From the NCBI RefSeq assembly GCF_025490915.1, contig NZ_JANQBA010000005.1, positions 1-64,000 on the forward strand: a stretch of DNA of 64,000 bases, in the 5' to 3' direction. Made by a program: the position numbers and the translations under genes. How positions within the stretch are numbered: the first letter of the stretch is position 1; the number at the start of each line of letters is the position of its first letter. Origin of the DNA: Lacticaseibacillus parakribbianus (GTDB taxonomy: Bacteria > Bacillota > Bacilli > Lactobacillales > Lactobacillaceae). Under the pieces are notes generated by a model, which was not told the origin of the DNA, did not search any database, and was given only the letters and a program-made list of their open reading frames with translations. Shown here one piece after another: positions 43,743 through 52,479 of the stretch.

Positions 43743-44128
43743 AGCGCTAACATCAGCCAAAAGCTGACGGCCAGGTGGCTCAACAGCGGCAGGGTGGCCG
43801 GGCGGCGCAGCCAGTGGTGCAGCCCGGCCGTCGCGCAGGCGAGAAGCACCCACCACAGCCCCCACTCAAGCGGCCGAAGTGTCGCGATGGCGGCGATCGC
43901 CAGCACGTCGGCGTCGCCGAGACCGCCGGTTGCCTGGCGCAGCGCCAGCAGGCCGAGCAGCCAGCCCAGCCCGACTGCGGGGTGAAGCGGCGAACCGGTC
44001 GCCCGGGCCACCCCCCAAAGGCCCAGCAACCACAGGTCAAAGGGCCAGGCGGGAACGCTGCGGCGCCGCCAGTCGCAGCGGCCGAACGCCAGCAGGCCCA
44101 GGCCGGTCGCAAGCGTGACAAGGGACAT
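43724..44128 (-). CDS. Stand-alone A24 (prepilin-type) peptidase domain protein
   Basis: 134 residues, about four hydrophobic segments. Asp in GRCDWRRRSVP and the GLGDADVL motif (a GxGD-type aspartyl motif) are the two catalytic Asp sites of the type IV prepilin peptidase family. The usual N-terminal methyltransferase/zinc domain of ComC/PilD is missing. It could process ComG-type pseudopilins or other substrates. RBS GGAGGTG precedes the ATG at 44128. Confidence 0.75.
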   Translation of the reverse strand: MSLVTLATGLGLLAFGRCDWRRRSVPAWPFDLWLLGLWGVARATGSPLHPAVGLGWLLGLLALRQATGGLGDADVLAIAAIATLRPLEWGLWWVLLACATAGLHHWLRRPATLPLLSHLAVSFWLMLALHLLLL

Positions 44129-44236
44129 AACCATCACCTCCAGCGGGTGTGAGAACGCGTCACTGGAGATTACGCAAGAGGCAGGCTTTGTGAGCAATTG
44201 TGTTTTGTCTTTTCAGCTATGTGCCGTGCAATTGAC

Positions 44237-44266
44237 TTGACCGCAAGACAAGCCCTCTGCTACAAT
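44237..44266 (+). promoter_or_regulatory. Promoter of the leader RNA and PBECR4-like gene
   Basis: TTGACC (44237-44242), 18-bp spacer ending TGC, TACAAT (44261-44266). Predicted start near 44273. Confidence 0.75.
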
Positions 44267-44272
44267 AGTGCC

Positions 44273-44441
44273 GTAGTAAGGAGTGCTGGCTCCGAATCAA
44301 TCCGAAAGCAATCTACGACATAAGTGCGTATGGATGGCGAGCATCGAAAAAACTCGAAAAGTGTACGGCCCAATACCGTGCAGGAGGCGGACTCCGTAAA
44401 AACCAGCGCGACTCAGTGGCATCATGCCGCTGAGTTTTTTT
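44273..44441 (+). ncRNA. Structured leader RNA ending in an intrinsic terminator
   Basis: From the start site the RNA can form GTAG/CTAC (44273-44276 with 44313-44316) around GGAG/CTCC (44280-44283 with 44290-44293), then CGAG/CTCG (44338-44341 with 44353-44356), ACGG/CCGT (44365-44368 with 44376-44379) and GGAG/CTCC (44383-44386 with 44392-44395). It ends in a textbook terminator, ACTCAGTGGCA (44411-44421) / TGCCGCTGAGT (44425-44435) with seven T. Only 14 nt later comes the RBS and ATG of a nuclease-like toxin candidate. Either a riboswitch-type attenuator or a separate small RNA, for example an RNA antitoxin. No known riboswitch or T-box motif was recognised. Confidence 0.6.
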
Positions 44442-44454
44442 GAAGGGAGAGACG

Positions 44455-45021
44455 ATGGCAATCACCGGTGGCTTTCGCCAACCGACTGTGACGGAACAGA
44501 GGCAGTTGCATCGGTATTTGCCGCAGGTGATGGCGGCGGCAAGCTTTTGCGACCGGGAGCTAATTGGATTTGAGCTCATCTACCACACGAAAAATTCGGT
44601 TGTTTCAATGCAAGTTGAACAAGCGAATTTTTCACACTTGTGCGGTCTGAGTTACGGGACGAGCGGCCGTGAGTTTTCCAGATTGGCTAAGCGTAAAAGG
44701 CTTAGTCTGGACAAACTGCGGGTGAAAAGTGACGGGACGTCGTTACTCAAGCTACGGGTGCTAGATCAGTTGCCTAGATTGATTGAACCTGGGGTCCGGC
44801 TTGTCACGAATGGCTCGTTGTTAATGCTAAAGTACGATTTTGCGCTGCGAACACATCAGGCAATCATCGGGTTGACGCTGTCCGCGTACTCGGGGAGCCG
44901 CCTGCTTACCCCAAACTCACTACTAAATCTCAAAACAATGCGTCAGTTTCCGGCAGGCGTGGAAGTCACACACCTCAGTCGGATCGCATTTAGAACCGCC
45001 AAACGCGAGGATCTCTGGTGA
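44455..45021 (+). CDS. PBECR4-like nuclease-fold protein (possible toxin)
   Basis: 188 residues. FELIYHTKNSVVSMQ, ANFSHLCGLSYG, FSRLAKRKRLSLDKL and a later run of short strands (MLKYDFAL, IIGLTLSAY) follow the pattern of the PBECR4 domain, a barnase/EndoU/RelE-like fold found in phage and mobile-element proteins; the match is by eye. RBS GAAGGGAG. Codon use (TTG, AAT, TTT, ATT, AGA) is clearly less GC-rich than the neighbours, suggesting transfer. The terminator-tipped leader directly upstream would limit its expression, like type III toxin-antitoxin loci. Confidence 0.55.
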   Translation: MAITGGFRQPTVTEQRQLHRYLPQVMAAASFCDRELIGFELIYHTKNSVVSMQVEQANFSHLCGLSYGTSGREFSRLAKRKRLSLDKLRVKSDGTSLLKLRVLDQLPRLIEPGVRLVTNGSLLMLKYDFALRTHQAIIGLTLSAYSGSRLLTPNSLLNLKTMRQFPAGVEVTHLSRIAFRTAKREDLW

Positions 45022-45121
45022 TGACGGAGAGCGGTGAGACAAAGTTGCGACATGATGGTGGTGTGCGTCGGCCAGCGGCCGTGCCTGCCGCATTTTCCTC
45101 GCGCTTTTGCAACATCAGCCC

Positions 45122-45154
45122 TTGACACCCTGCGCCGGAAGATAGTACACTATC
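45122..45154 (+). promoter_or_regulatory. Promoter of the rpsL-rpsG-fusA operon
   Basis: TTGACA (45122-45127), 18-bp spacer, TACACT (45146-45151). The -10 lies inside a perfect dyad GATAGT-AC-ACTATC (45141-45154). The dyad may be an operator or chance. Confidence 0.7.
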
Positions 45155-45187
45155 AAAGGTGCTTTTTTCCAGTGTGTTCGGGTTTGC

Positions 45188-45240
45188 CCCGGGCGCGGTC
45201 TGGTGAATTGCCACTCCGCGCCCGGGTCGGCCATTTTTTT
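45188..45240 (+). promoter_or_regulatory. Leader hairpin of the str operon
   Basis: CCCGGGCGCGG (45188-45198) and CCGCGCCCGGG (45216-45226), a perfect 11-bp stem with an inner TGG/CCA, then ATTTTTTT six bases later. It could be an attenuator or S7/S12-type feedback site; no known leader was matched. Confidence 0.5.
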
Positions 45241-45311
45241 ATGAAGAAAAATGAACCGCCTGGATGTGTGGACTTGAAAAGATACCTATAATCAGGAAGG
45301 AGGAACTTTGA

Positions 45312-45734
45312 ATGCCTACCATTAACCAATTGGTGCGTCAAGGTCGTAAATCTCAGGTAACGAAGTCGGACTCTCCAGCCCTGAACTTCGGTTACAACAG
45401 CAAGAAGAAGTCTCTTACCAATAACCCTGCTCCTCAAAAGCGTGGGGTCGCTACTCGTGTGGGGACGATGACACCGAAGAAGCCAAACTCCGCTCTGCGG
45501 AAGTACGCGCGTGTTCGTCTGTCTAACTTGATCGAAGTCACCGCCTACATCCCAGGTGTTGGCCACAACCTGCAGGAACACAGTGTTGTCTTGATCCGTG
45601 GCGGCCGTGTTAAGGACTTGCCAGGGGTTCGTTACCACATCATCCGTGGTGCTCTTGATACCGCTGGTGTTGACGGCCGGATGCAGAGCCGTTCCAAGTA
45701 CGGTGCTAAGCGCCCTAAGGCTGCTAAGAAGTAA
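45312..45734 (+). CDS. rpsL: 30S ribosomal protein S12
   Basis: 140 residues. Starts [13 protein letters not shown] and holds the strictly conserved [11 protein letters not shown] and [19 protein letters not shown], with the Lys residues that are mutated in streptomycin resistance (both wild type: KKPNSA and [10 protein letters not shown]). First gene of the str operon; RBS GGAGGA. Codon choice (CGT, GGT, AAG, GCT) is much less GC-rich than in surrounding genes. Confidence 0.99.
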   Translation: MPTINQLVRQGRKSQVTKSDSPALNFGYNSKKKSLTNNPAPQKRGVATRVGTMTPKKPNSALRKYARVRLSNLIEVTAYIPGVGHNLQEHSVVLIRGGRVKDLPGVRYHIIRGALDTAGVDGRMQSRSKYGAKRPKAAKK

Positions 45735-45782
45735 ACGATCAGCCGCTTTGGCGGTTAAACTACCCATAAGGAGGCTATCAGC

Positions 45783-46253
45783 ATGCCACGTAAAGGCAAT
45801 GTTTCAAAACGCGACGTTTTACCCGATCCAGTGTACAATTCCAAGCTGGTCACTCGCCTGATCAACCACTTGATGATCGACGGGAAGCGCGGTAAGGCGC
45901 AAACCATTCTGTACGATGCATTCGATATCATCAAGAAGGAAACCGGCAACGAACCTTTGGATGTCTTCGAACAGGCCATGAAGAACGTGATGCCTGTCCT
46001 CGAAGTCAAGGCTCGTCGTATCGGGGGTTCCAACTACCAAGTCCCGATCGAAGTACGTCCGGACCGTCGCACGACCTTGGGTCTGCGGTGGATCGTTCAA
46101 TACTCACGTGCTCGTGGCGAACACACCATGGACGACCGTCTTGCACGGGAAATCATGGACGCCGCTAACAACACCGGTGCCGCAGTCAAGAAGCGTGAAG
46201 ACACGCACAAGATGGCTGACGCTAACCGCGCGTTCGCACACTATCGTTGGTAA
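45783..46253 (+). CDS. rpsG: 30S ribosomal protein S7
   Basis: 156 residues, usual bacterial length. [34 protein letters not shown] and the C-terminal [15 protein letters not shown] are typical. It binds the 3' domain of 16S rRNA and starts head assembly; in other bacteria it regulates its own operon. RBS AAGGAGG. Second gene of the operon. Confidence 0.99.
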   Translation: MPRKGNVSKRDVLPDPVYNSKLVTRLINHLMIDGKRGKAQTILYDAFDIIKKETGNEPLDVFEQAMKNVMPVLEVKARRIGGSNYQVPIEVRPDRRTTLGLRWIVQYSRARGEHTMDDRLAREIMDAANNTGAAVKKREDTHKMADANRAFAHYRW

Positions 46254-46346
46254 GACTGATTTGGCTATTATATCCGAATGCTGGCATATAGTAGCCAATT
46301 CTTTTATCCGAAAATACAACAAAATTGAGAGGAGCAACACATTCAC

Positions 46347-48434
46347 ATGGCCAACAAGCGTGAATTTCCGTTAGACCGGACCCGTAACATCGGGATCATG
46401 GCCCACATCGATGCTGGTAAGACCACGACGACTGAACGGATTCTGTACTACACTGGTAAGATCCACAAGATCGGTGAAACCCATGAAGGGGCTTCGCAGA
46501 TGGACTGGATGGCCCAGGAACAAGAACGTGGGATCACGATCACGTCCGCTGCCACCACCGCGTTCTGGAAGAACAACCGAATCAACATCATCGACACCCC
46601 AGGGCACGTTGACTTCACCATCGAAGTTGAGCGTTCCCTGCGTGTCCTTGACGGTGCGGTCACCGTTCTGGACGCCCAGGCTGGGGTTGAACCTCAGACT
46701 GAAAACGTGTGGCGTCAGGCCACCACGTACTCCGTTCCGCGCCTGGTTTTCGTCAACAAGATGGACAAGATTGGTGCGGACTTCAAGTTCTCCGTTGAAA
46801 GCCTGCACGATCGCCTGGGCGCTAACGCTCACGCCGTTCAGCTGCCGATCGGCGCCGAAGACAACTTCGAAGGCGTCATCGACCTGCTCGAGATGAAGGC
46901 CGACCTGTACGACGAAGACGAACTGGGTTCCGAATGGGACGTTGTCGACATCCCGGACGACTACAAGGAAGCGGCCGAAGAGGCCCACAACGCCTTGGTT
47001 GAAGCCGTGGCCGACGTCGATGACGGCATCATGGACAAGTACCTGGAAGGCGAGGAAATCTCCATCGCCGAGCTGAAGGCTGCCATCCGTAAGGCCACCC
47101 TGGCCTTGGAATTCTACCCTGTTTTTGCCGGCTCCGCCTTCAAGAACAAGGGTGTTCAGATGATGCTTGACGGGGTCGTTGACTACCTGCCATCCCCACT
47201 GGACGTGAAGCCTTACAACGCGACGGATCCGGACACCGGTGACGCCGTTGAGCTGACCGCCGGCGACGACAAGCCGTTCGCCGCCCTGGCCTTCAAGATT
47301 GCCACCGATCCGTTCGTTGGCCGTCTGACCTTCATCCGTGTCTACAGTGGGACGCTGCAGGCGGGTTCCTACGTGCTGAACGCAACCAAGGACAGCCGCG
47401 AACGTGTCGGCCGTCTGCTGCAGATGCACAGTAACACCCGGATGGAAATCCCAGAAGTCTTCTCCGGTGATATCGCTGCGGCGATCGGCCTGAAGAACAC
47501 GACGACCGGGGATTCCCTGACCGATGTTGACCACCCGCTGATCCTCGAATCCCTTGAAGTGCCGGAACCGGTTATCCAGGTTTCCATCGAGCCTAACTCC
47601 AAGGAAGACCGGGATAAGCTGGACGTTGCGCTTCAAAAGCTTTCCGAAGAGGACCCGACCTTCCGTGCCGAGACCAACCCGGAAACCGGCGAAACGCTGA
47701 TCGCCGGCATGGGCGAGCTGCACCTGGACATCATGGTTGACCGCATGAAGCGCGAATTCAAGGTTGAAGCCAAGGTCGGCGAACCTCAAGTTGCCTACCG
47801 TGAAACCTTCACCAAGACCGCGAGTGCCCAAGGTAAGTTCGTTCGTCAGTCCGGTGGTAAAGGTCAGTACGGTGATGTTTGGGTTGAATTCACCCCGAAC
47901 GAAGAAGGCAAGGGCTTCGAGTTCGAAGACGCCATTGTCGGTGGTGTGGTTCCGCGTGAATACATCCCAGCCGTTGAAGCAGGTCTGAAGGACGCGATGG
48001 CTAACGGTGTCCTCGCCGGCTACCCGCTGATCGACGTCAAGGCCAAGCTGTACGATGGTTCCTACCACGAAGTCGATTCTAACGAAACGGCCTTCAAGGT
48101 TGCGGCCTCGATGGCGCTGAAGGCAGCCGCCGCCAAGGCCGGTGCCGTGATCCTCGAACCGATTATGCACGTTGAAGTCGTGGCGCCTGAAGCCTACCTC
48201 GGCGACATCATGGGTCAGGTGACCGCCCGTCGCGGCCGCGTTGAAGCCATGGAAGCCCGTGGTAACGCCCAAGTCGTTAACGCGATGGTACCGCTGGCCG
48301 AAATGTTCGGTTACGCCACCACCCTGCGTTCCGCGACCCAGGGCCGTGGGACCTTCACGATGACCTTCGACCACTACGAAGCAACGCCGAAGTCCATCCA
48401 AGAAGAAATCATCAAGAAGAACGGCGGCCAGTAA
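46347..48434 (+). CDS. fusA: Elongation factor G
   Basis: 695 residues. GTPase motif AHIDAGKT (19-26), DTPGHVD, NKMDK; switch RGITITSA; domains II-V complete to IIKKNGGQ. It drives ribosomal translocation and, with RRF, recycling. RBS AGAGGAG. Third gene of the str operon. In many lactobacilli the operon continues into rpsJ and the S10 cluster; here a terminator follows and the next genes are unrelated. Confidence 0.99.
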   Translation: MANKREFPLDRTRNIGIMAHIDAGKTTTTERILYYTGKIHKIGETHEGASQMDWMAQEQERGITITSAATTAFWKNNRINIIDTPGHVDFTIEVERSLRVLDGAVTVLDAQAGVEPQTENVWRQATTYSVPRLVFVNKMDKIGADFKFSVESLHDRLGANAHAVQLPIGAEDNFEGVIDLLEMKADLYDEDELGSEWDVVDIPDDYKEAAEEAHNALVEAVADVDDGIMDKYLEGEEISIAELKAAIRKATLALEFYPVFAGSAFKNKGVQMMLDGVVDYLPSPLDVKPYNATDPDTGDAVELTAGDDKPFAALAFKIATDPFVGRLTFIRVYSGTLQAGSYVLNATKDSRERVGRLLQMHSNTRMEIPEVFSGDIAAAIGLKNTTTGDSLTDVDHPLILESLEVPEPVIQVSIEPNSKEDRDKLDVALQKLSEEDPTFRAETNPETGETLIAGMGELHLDIMVDRMKREFKVEAKVGEPQVAYRETFTKTASAQGKFVRQSGGKGQYGDVWVEFTPNEEGKGFEFEDAIVGGVVPREYIPAVEAGLKDAMANGVLAGYPLIDVKAKLYDGSYHEVDSNETAFKVAASMALKAAAAKAGAVILEPIMHVEVVAPEAYLGDIMGQVTARRGRVEAMEARGNAQVVNAMVPLAEMFGYATTLRSATQGRGTFTMTFDHYEATPKSIQEEIIKKNGGQ

Positions 48435-48453
48435 GCCACTGCTCCTCACAAGA

Positions 48454-48491
48454 ACAGCCCTCGCGAGTTTCGGCTTGCGAGGGCTGTTTTG
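48454..48491 (+). terminator. Intrinsic terminator of the str operon
   Basis: Perfect arms ACAGCCCTCGC / GCGAGGGCTGT with a 12-nt loop and four T. Confidence 0.92.
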
Positions 48492-48581
48492 TGTGGTCGG
48501 CTTGAGGCCGCGAAGGCGCCAGGGTGCCGGCTCACCCCGGCCGGTGGCGACGTGTGGCCCGGCTGCAGGTGAATTCGGCGG

Positions 48582-48800
48582 TCAGTGCCGTTCAGCGGCC
48601 GTTGCCAGGCGCCACAGGCGAACGGCGTGGTAGGCGGTCAGAATTAGCCACAGCAGCGCCGGCAGCACCCACAGCCAGCCGCGCGGCCCGACGGTGCGAA
48701 ACTCCGCGCGACCCTGGTAGGTGGTGTAGCCGGCGGCGAAGGCGAACACGACGACGGCAATCAGGCGGTACAACAGCAGTTGTTTGTACGTGAACCCCAT
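48582..48800 (-). CDS. Small two-span membrane protein
   Basis: 72 residues, MGFTYKQLLLYRLIAVVVF, with two hydrophobic segments (about 8-26 and 40-60) linked by a short polar loop, and a His/Arg-containing end. RBS GGGAGGA lies 5 nt before the ATG; a longer reading frame upstream has no RBS. Family not recognised. Confidence 0.7.
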   Translation of the reverse strand: MGFTYKQLLLYRLIAVVVFAFAAGYTTYQGRAEFRTVGPRGWLWVLPALLWLILTAYHAVRLWRLATAAERH

Positions 48801-48939
48801 GACGTTTCCTCCCCTTTGCGATAGGCAAGGCAAGCCTATCACCGCGGCATGTAAGCGTCAAACATTTTGACCAATTAGTGATTGCGAGGCGACTGACGAA
48901 TGATTAGAATATGATTAATGACAAATTAGGAGGCGGGGG

Positions 48940-50229
48940 ATGGGACCGTTTCGCCTTGAGTTAAAGAAGCAGCCCTGGCTGCTGCACCTGGCCGGGCTGG
49001 TAGCGCTGACGCTGCTGTTTTGTGTTCCCTTGGGGCATCAGCTGGGAATTTTACAGACGACTTACTCGTACACGGATGGCATGCGTCACGCCGATTATGA
49101 GCATCGAACCGCGGCGGCCGCACACCAAGAGATGGTGACCGCGCAGAAGTCGACGGTGGCGGCGCTGGCGGCGCAGACCAAGACAGTGGCCAACAAGGCG
49201 TCCAGTGCGGCTTTAAAGGCGGTTCGGGCAATCAAGGCACCGCTGCTCGCGCATCAATACCTGGCCGTTGATTCGATTCTGCTGGACGTCATCACGCGGT
49301 ATCCCGAGTTGGTCTACCGCCATGAGCTCTACGACTTGCTTGGCGGTCCTTACGTATCCGGGCAGGTGACGGCGTGGGAGTCAGCGACCAAGCGCCTCAG
49401 GTATGCCATTCAACACGGTGTCGATCACCCGCTGACCTCTGACGACACGCAGAGCTCGACCGTTGCAACGTATGATGTCTTCAGCAGATACGGCAGTTAT
49501 GTCTGGAAAAGGCTTTGGCTTAATGGCGGGATGCACGTTTGGTACAAAATTAATCCCGGCACTGCCCTGACGTGGCTGTTCTTGTGTTACGCCACGCTGG
49601 TTCTCGCCAGCGTTTTCAACTTCGACCGGCGCAACCATACCGAGAACCTGATGCGGCTGACACCGCGCGGGGACCTCGGGATGATTGTCACCCGGGCGGC
49701 CGTGACGGTCGCGCTGATCGGTGCCGTGGCGATCGGCTTCACGCTGCTGGGCAACGCGGCCAACGCGATTGTGTCGGGCCACATCTGGGGCAGCTGGTCC
49801 TACCCGCTGGTGACGGTGGCGCATTCGACGGCCTACGTCTCGCCGGTGTGGCAGTACATCGGCAATGAGCTGTTGCTTTTGATGCTGTGGGTGTTCGTGC
49901 TGAGCGGCTTTACCTTCGTTTTCTCCCAGGTGGTGCATAACCTGTTGCTGCTGTTGGCGTTGGATGCGCTGACCTTCCTGGCGGTGCCGCTGCACCTGAT
50001 GGAGCTGCTACCGCTGGCGGTGCAAAAGCTGACGCCGGCCTTTTACACCAACCCACCGGCGCTGTTCGCCCAAGACCAGCAGTTTCGTGGCATTGTCAGC
50101 CTGGTGCCGGTGTGGCTGGTGTTTCTCGGCTGGGGCGTGGCGGCCTGGGTGTTCGGGGCCTTCCTGCTGCGAGCCCGGACCCGTGGCTACTGGCGGCGCA
50201 GCCAGGGACCGCGCAAGGCCGCGGCATAG
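48940..50229 (+). CDS. Polytopic membrane protein, ABC-2 permease-like, no ATPase adjacent
   Basis: 429 residues. One N-terminal membrane segment (about 12-32), an extracytoplasmic region of about 180 residues with an Ala/Lys-rich helical part (about 55-105), then six or so membrane segments (about 205-415). The topology matches ABC-2 type permeases of the lantibiotic or ABC exporter kind, but no ATP-binding gene is next to it. RBS AGGAGG. A hairpin with a seven-T run lies just after the stop (50235-50262). Confidence 0.75.
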   Translation: MGPFRLELKKQPWLLHLAGLVALTLLFCVPLGHQLGILQTTYSYTDGMRHADYEHRTAAAAHQEMVTAQKSTVAALAAQTKTVANKASSAALKAVRAIKAPLLAHQYLAVDSILLDVITRYPELVYRHELYDLLGGPYVSGQVTAWESATKRLRYAIQHGVDHPLTSDDTQSSTVATYDVFSRYGSYVWKRLWLNGGMHVWYKINPGTALTWLFLCYATLVLASVFNFDRRNHTENLMRLTPRGDLGMIVTRAAVTVALIGAVAIGFTLLGNAANAIVSGHIWGSWSYPLVTVAHSTAYVSPVWQYIGNELLLLMLWVFVLSGFTFVFSQVVHNLLLLLALDALTFLAVPLHLMELLPLAVQKLTPAFYTNPPALFAQDQQFRGIVSLVPVWLVFLGWGVAAWVFGAFLLRARTRGYWRRSQGPRKAAA

Positions 50230-50234
50230 CATCC

Positions 50235-50262
50235 AAAAACGGGGCCGCGGTTCCGTTTTTTT
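50235..50262 (+). terminator. Intrinsic terminator after the 48940 gene
   Basis: AAAAACGG and CCGTTTTTTT flank an inner CCGCGG palindrome. Confidence 0.85.
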
Positions 50263-50374
50263 GATGGCTCGCTGGGCAAAACCCGTGCGATTACGGTCAG
50301 GCAAGTGAAACCGCATCCGGCGCCGAAGTTTGCTACAATGGAGGCAACAGGCGAGAGCCGGATGGGATGGGGCC

Positions 50375-51112
50375 ATGAGTTGGATATGGGTGATGCTCGG
50401 GGCGGGGACGCTGGCCGGGCTGGTGCAAGGGGTCACGGGGTTTGGCTCCGGCATCATGATGATGATTTTTCTGCCGGCCCTGCTGCCGATTGGGCGCAGC
50501 GCGGGGGTCTCGACGCTGACGATGGTGGTGGCCAACCTGATGATGGTCTGGCGCTACCGGCATGCGCTGAAGTGGCGGCGGCTGCCGGTGCCGTTCCTGA
50601 TTTACTCGGCGGTGGCGACCTGGTCGGTGCATCTGGGGACTAGGCTGCCGGTGCCGACGCTCAAGGCGCTGCTCGGGGCGCTTTTGATCGCGATTGCGAC
50701 CTACTTTACGCTCAGCCGCGAAGCCGGGACGCACCGCTTCGCAACCTGGGTGACGCTGGTGTTCATGGTGGTGTCGGGCTTTTTCAACGGGCTGTTCGGC
50801 ATCGGGGGACCGCTGATGGCGCTGTACTTCCTGACCCTGGCCGACTCCAAGGAGGCGTACCTCGCGTCGATTCAGACCTTCTTCATGCTCGACACGCTCT
50901 ACGTGACCACGATTCGCTTCGCCGGCGGGGTGCTTCACCTGGGGGATCTGCGGCTGGTGGCGCTGGGGCTGGTCGGCGGCCTGCTCGGGACGCTGATCGC
51001 CAATCGCATTGTGGTGCGGCTGGACGTCGCCGCCATCAGCCGGCTGGTCTACGTGTTCATCGGCCTGAGCGGCGCCTACTATCTGCTGACCGCACTGCTG
51101 CAACGCGCGTAA
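50375..51112 (+). CDS. TauE/SafE-family (sulfite exporter-like) membrane protein
   Basis: 245 residues, eight hydrophobic segments. Two characteristic repeats: GVTGFGSGIMMMIFLPALLP near the start and GLFGIGGPLMALYFL in the middle. The family exports sulfite or other small anions. The start at 50375 is uncertain because only a G-rich stretch, not a clean RBS, precedes it. The next gene begins 11 nt after the stop. Confidence 0.9.
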   Translation: MSWIWVMLGAGTLAGLVQGVTGFGSGIMMMIFLPALLPIGRSAGVSTLTMVVANLMMVWRYRHALKWRRLPVPFLIYSAVATWSVHLGTRLPVPTLKALLGALLIAIATYFTLSREAGTHRFATWVTLVFMVVSGFFNGLFGIGGPLMALYFLTLADSKEAYLASIQTFFMLDTLYVTTIRFAGGVLHLGDLRLVALGLVGGLLGTLIANRIVVRLDVAAISRLVYVFIGLSGAYYLLTALLQRA

Positions 51113-51123
51113 GGAGGACACAC

Positions 51124-51933
51124 ATGCACTCACCACAGCTGCTCGGACTCGAGCAAGCCTTCTCAAGCTGGATCCTGTACTTTTTCGCCTACGCCTTCGT
51201 CGGCTGGGTCTGGGAAAGCGGGTTCGTCAGTGTGCAAAAACGCCGCTGGGTGAACTCCGGCTTCCTGAACGGCCCGTGGATTCCGGTTTACGGCTTCGCG
51301 ATGACCGCCGTCTTAGCCGCCATCGCCCCGTTTCAAAACAACATCGTCGCGCTGTACCTGCTGTCGGCGGTCGTGATCACCATCATCGAGTACGTGACCA
51401 GCTGGCTGATGGAGGCGCTGTTTCACGCGCGGTGGTGGGATTACAGTAACGTGCCGCTGAACCTCAACGGCCGCGTCGCCTTGCCAATCTCGGCCTTTTG
51501 GGGGCTGGGGATGGTCGTGATCGTCAAGTACGTTCACCCGCTGGTCTCGCAGGTGGTCGGCCGCGTCGACACGACGTACGGCATGTTCGCCAGCTTCCTG
51601 TTGATCGCGCTGTTCATGTTCGACCTGGGCTTCACGCTCGCCAACATGCTGGCGTTCGGCGCGGCGACCAAGCGCATCGGCGACGCCATCGAGGGGCAAA
51701 AAAAGGCGCTGGCTGCGGCCGCGGCGGCGGCCGGCGACCGGCTGGAGCAGGAGTACCCGTGGCTTGAGCAGTACCGAAAGGACGCGGCGGCCCGGGCCAA
51801 GCTGCCTCGCCTGAGCTACGTCCAGCGGCGCATCCTCAAGAGCTTCCCGAACCTGCGCCTGAACGACACGACGACCTCGGCCAAGGACATCGCGGCCCTG
51901 GCCGAGGTGCTGAGGAAGCGGCGGAAAAAGTAA
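51124..51933 (+). CDS. Putative ABC-transporter type IV (CmpB-like) membrane protein
   Basis: 269 residues. FFAYAFVGWVWESGFVSVQK, NSGFLNGPWIPVYGFA, YVTSWLMEALFHARWWDYSN and NGRVALPISAFWGLG are hallmarks of the Pfam family once named putative ABC-transporter CmpB; its function is unknown. About five to six membrane segments in the first 180 residues, then an Ala/Lys/Arg-rich cytoplasmic helix. RBS AAGGAGG. Confidence 0.9.
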   Translation: MHSPQLLGLEQAFSSWILYFFAYAFVGWVWESGFVSVQKRRWVNSGFLNGPWIPVYGFAMTAVLAAIAPFQNNIVALYLLSAVVITIIEYVTSWLMEALFHARWWDYSNVPLNLNGRVALPISAFWGLGMVVIVKYVHPLVSQVVGRVDTTYGMFASFLLIALFMFDLGFTLANMLAFGAATKRIGDAIEGQKKALAAAAAAAGDRLEQEYPWLEQYRKDAAARAKLPRLSYVQRRILKSFPNLRLNDTTTSAKDIAALAEVLRKRRKK

Positions 51934-51950
51934 CCAGGGCGTAAGACCGC

Positions 51951-52150
51951 GCTGCGGTCTGGAGCTCGACGTAACCAGAGCGCAGCGGCGCGATTTTAGC
52001 CGGACGATTAGCGTTGGGTTGGGCATTGGGCCTGAACTTGGCCCGGTGTCCGACCCGAGCTAATCGTTCCGGCGTTGCGCAGCGGAGCTCGACGAAACCA
52101 TAGCGCAGGTCGGCGGGATTAGCGGGACGGGTAGCCCGGTGACCAGCCCA
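51951..52150. repeat. Mosaic intergenic repeat, reverse orientation, with a leading hairpin
   Basis: AGACCGC/GCGGTCT hairpin (about 51951-51970), then AGCTCGACGTAACCAGAGCG, TTAGCCGGACGATTAGCG, stem GGGCC/GGCCC (52028-52032 with 52040-52044), GCTAATCGTTCCGGCGTTGCG, and a second partial unit GAGCTCGACGAAACCATAGC to GGGACGGGTAGCC. Confidence 0.85.
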
Positions 52151-52167
52151 GACGATTGGAGGAACAC

Positions 52168-52479
52168 ATGACGACGGAAGATTTCGGCACCAACCCCGCT
52201 CAAGCCGGGCTGAGCGACCGCACCCCGGCCGGGCACTACCGGCTGCTGACGGCCTCCGGCAGTGAGTATGAGATCGAGATTTTGCCAAGCGGGAGGCGGC
52301 GGGTGCGGCGGCACAACGCCAACGCGGCGCTGCGGCGAGACGACGACTGGCTGCTTTTGGCCGGCATCAAGGCGCAGATTGGCCGGCCGGCGGTGCTGAT
52401 CCTGGAGCCGCTGGGGGAAGGCGCCGTCACGACGCGGCTGACCACGCCGGTGGTGGCAGTGGTGGTTGACGATGAGTGA
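52168..52479 (+). CDS. Small hypothetical protein
   Basis: 103 residues, soluble, with a beta-rich middle (GHYRLLTASGSEYEIEILPS, GRRRVRRHN). RBS GGAGG lies 7 nt before the ATG. Its stop lies inside the start of the AlkD-like gene (8-bp overlap), so they are co-translated. Family not recognised. Confidence 0.7.
   Translation: MTTEDFGTNPAQAGLSDRTPAGHYRLLTASGSEYEIEILPSGRRRVRRHNANAALRRDDDWLLLAGIKAQIGRPAVLILEPLGEGAVTTRLTTPVVAVVVDDE

Noticed and set aside
46371-48449. 692-codon frame antisense to fusA
   Set aside because: Shadow of a certain gene; no start signal.
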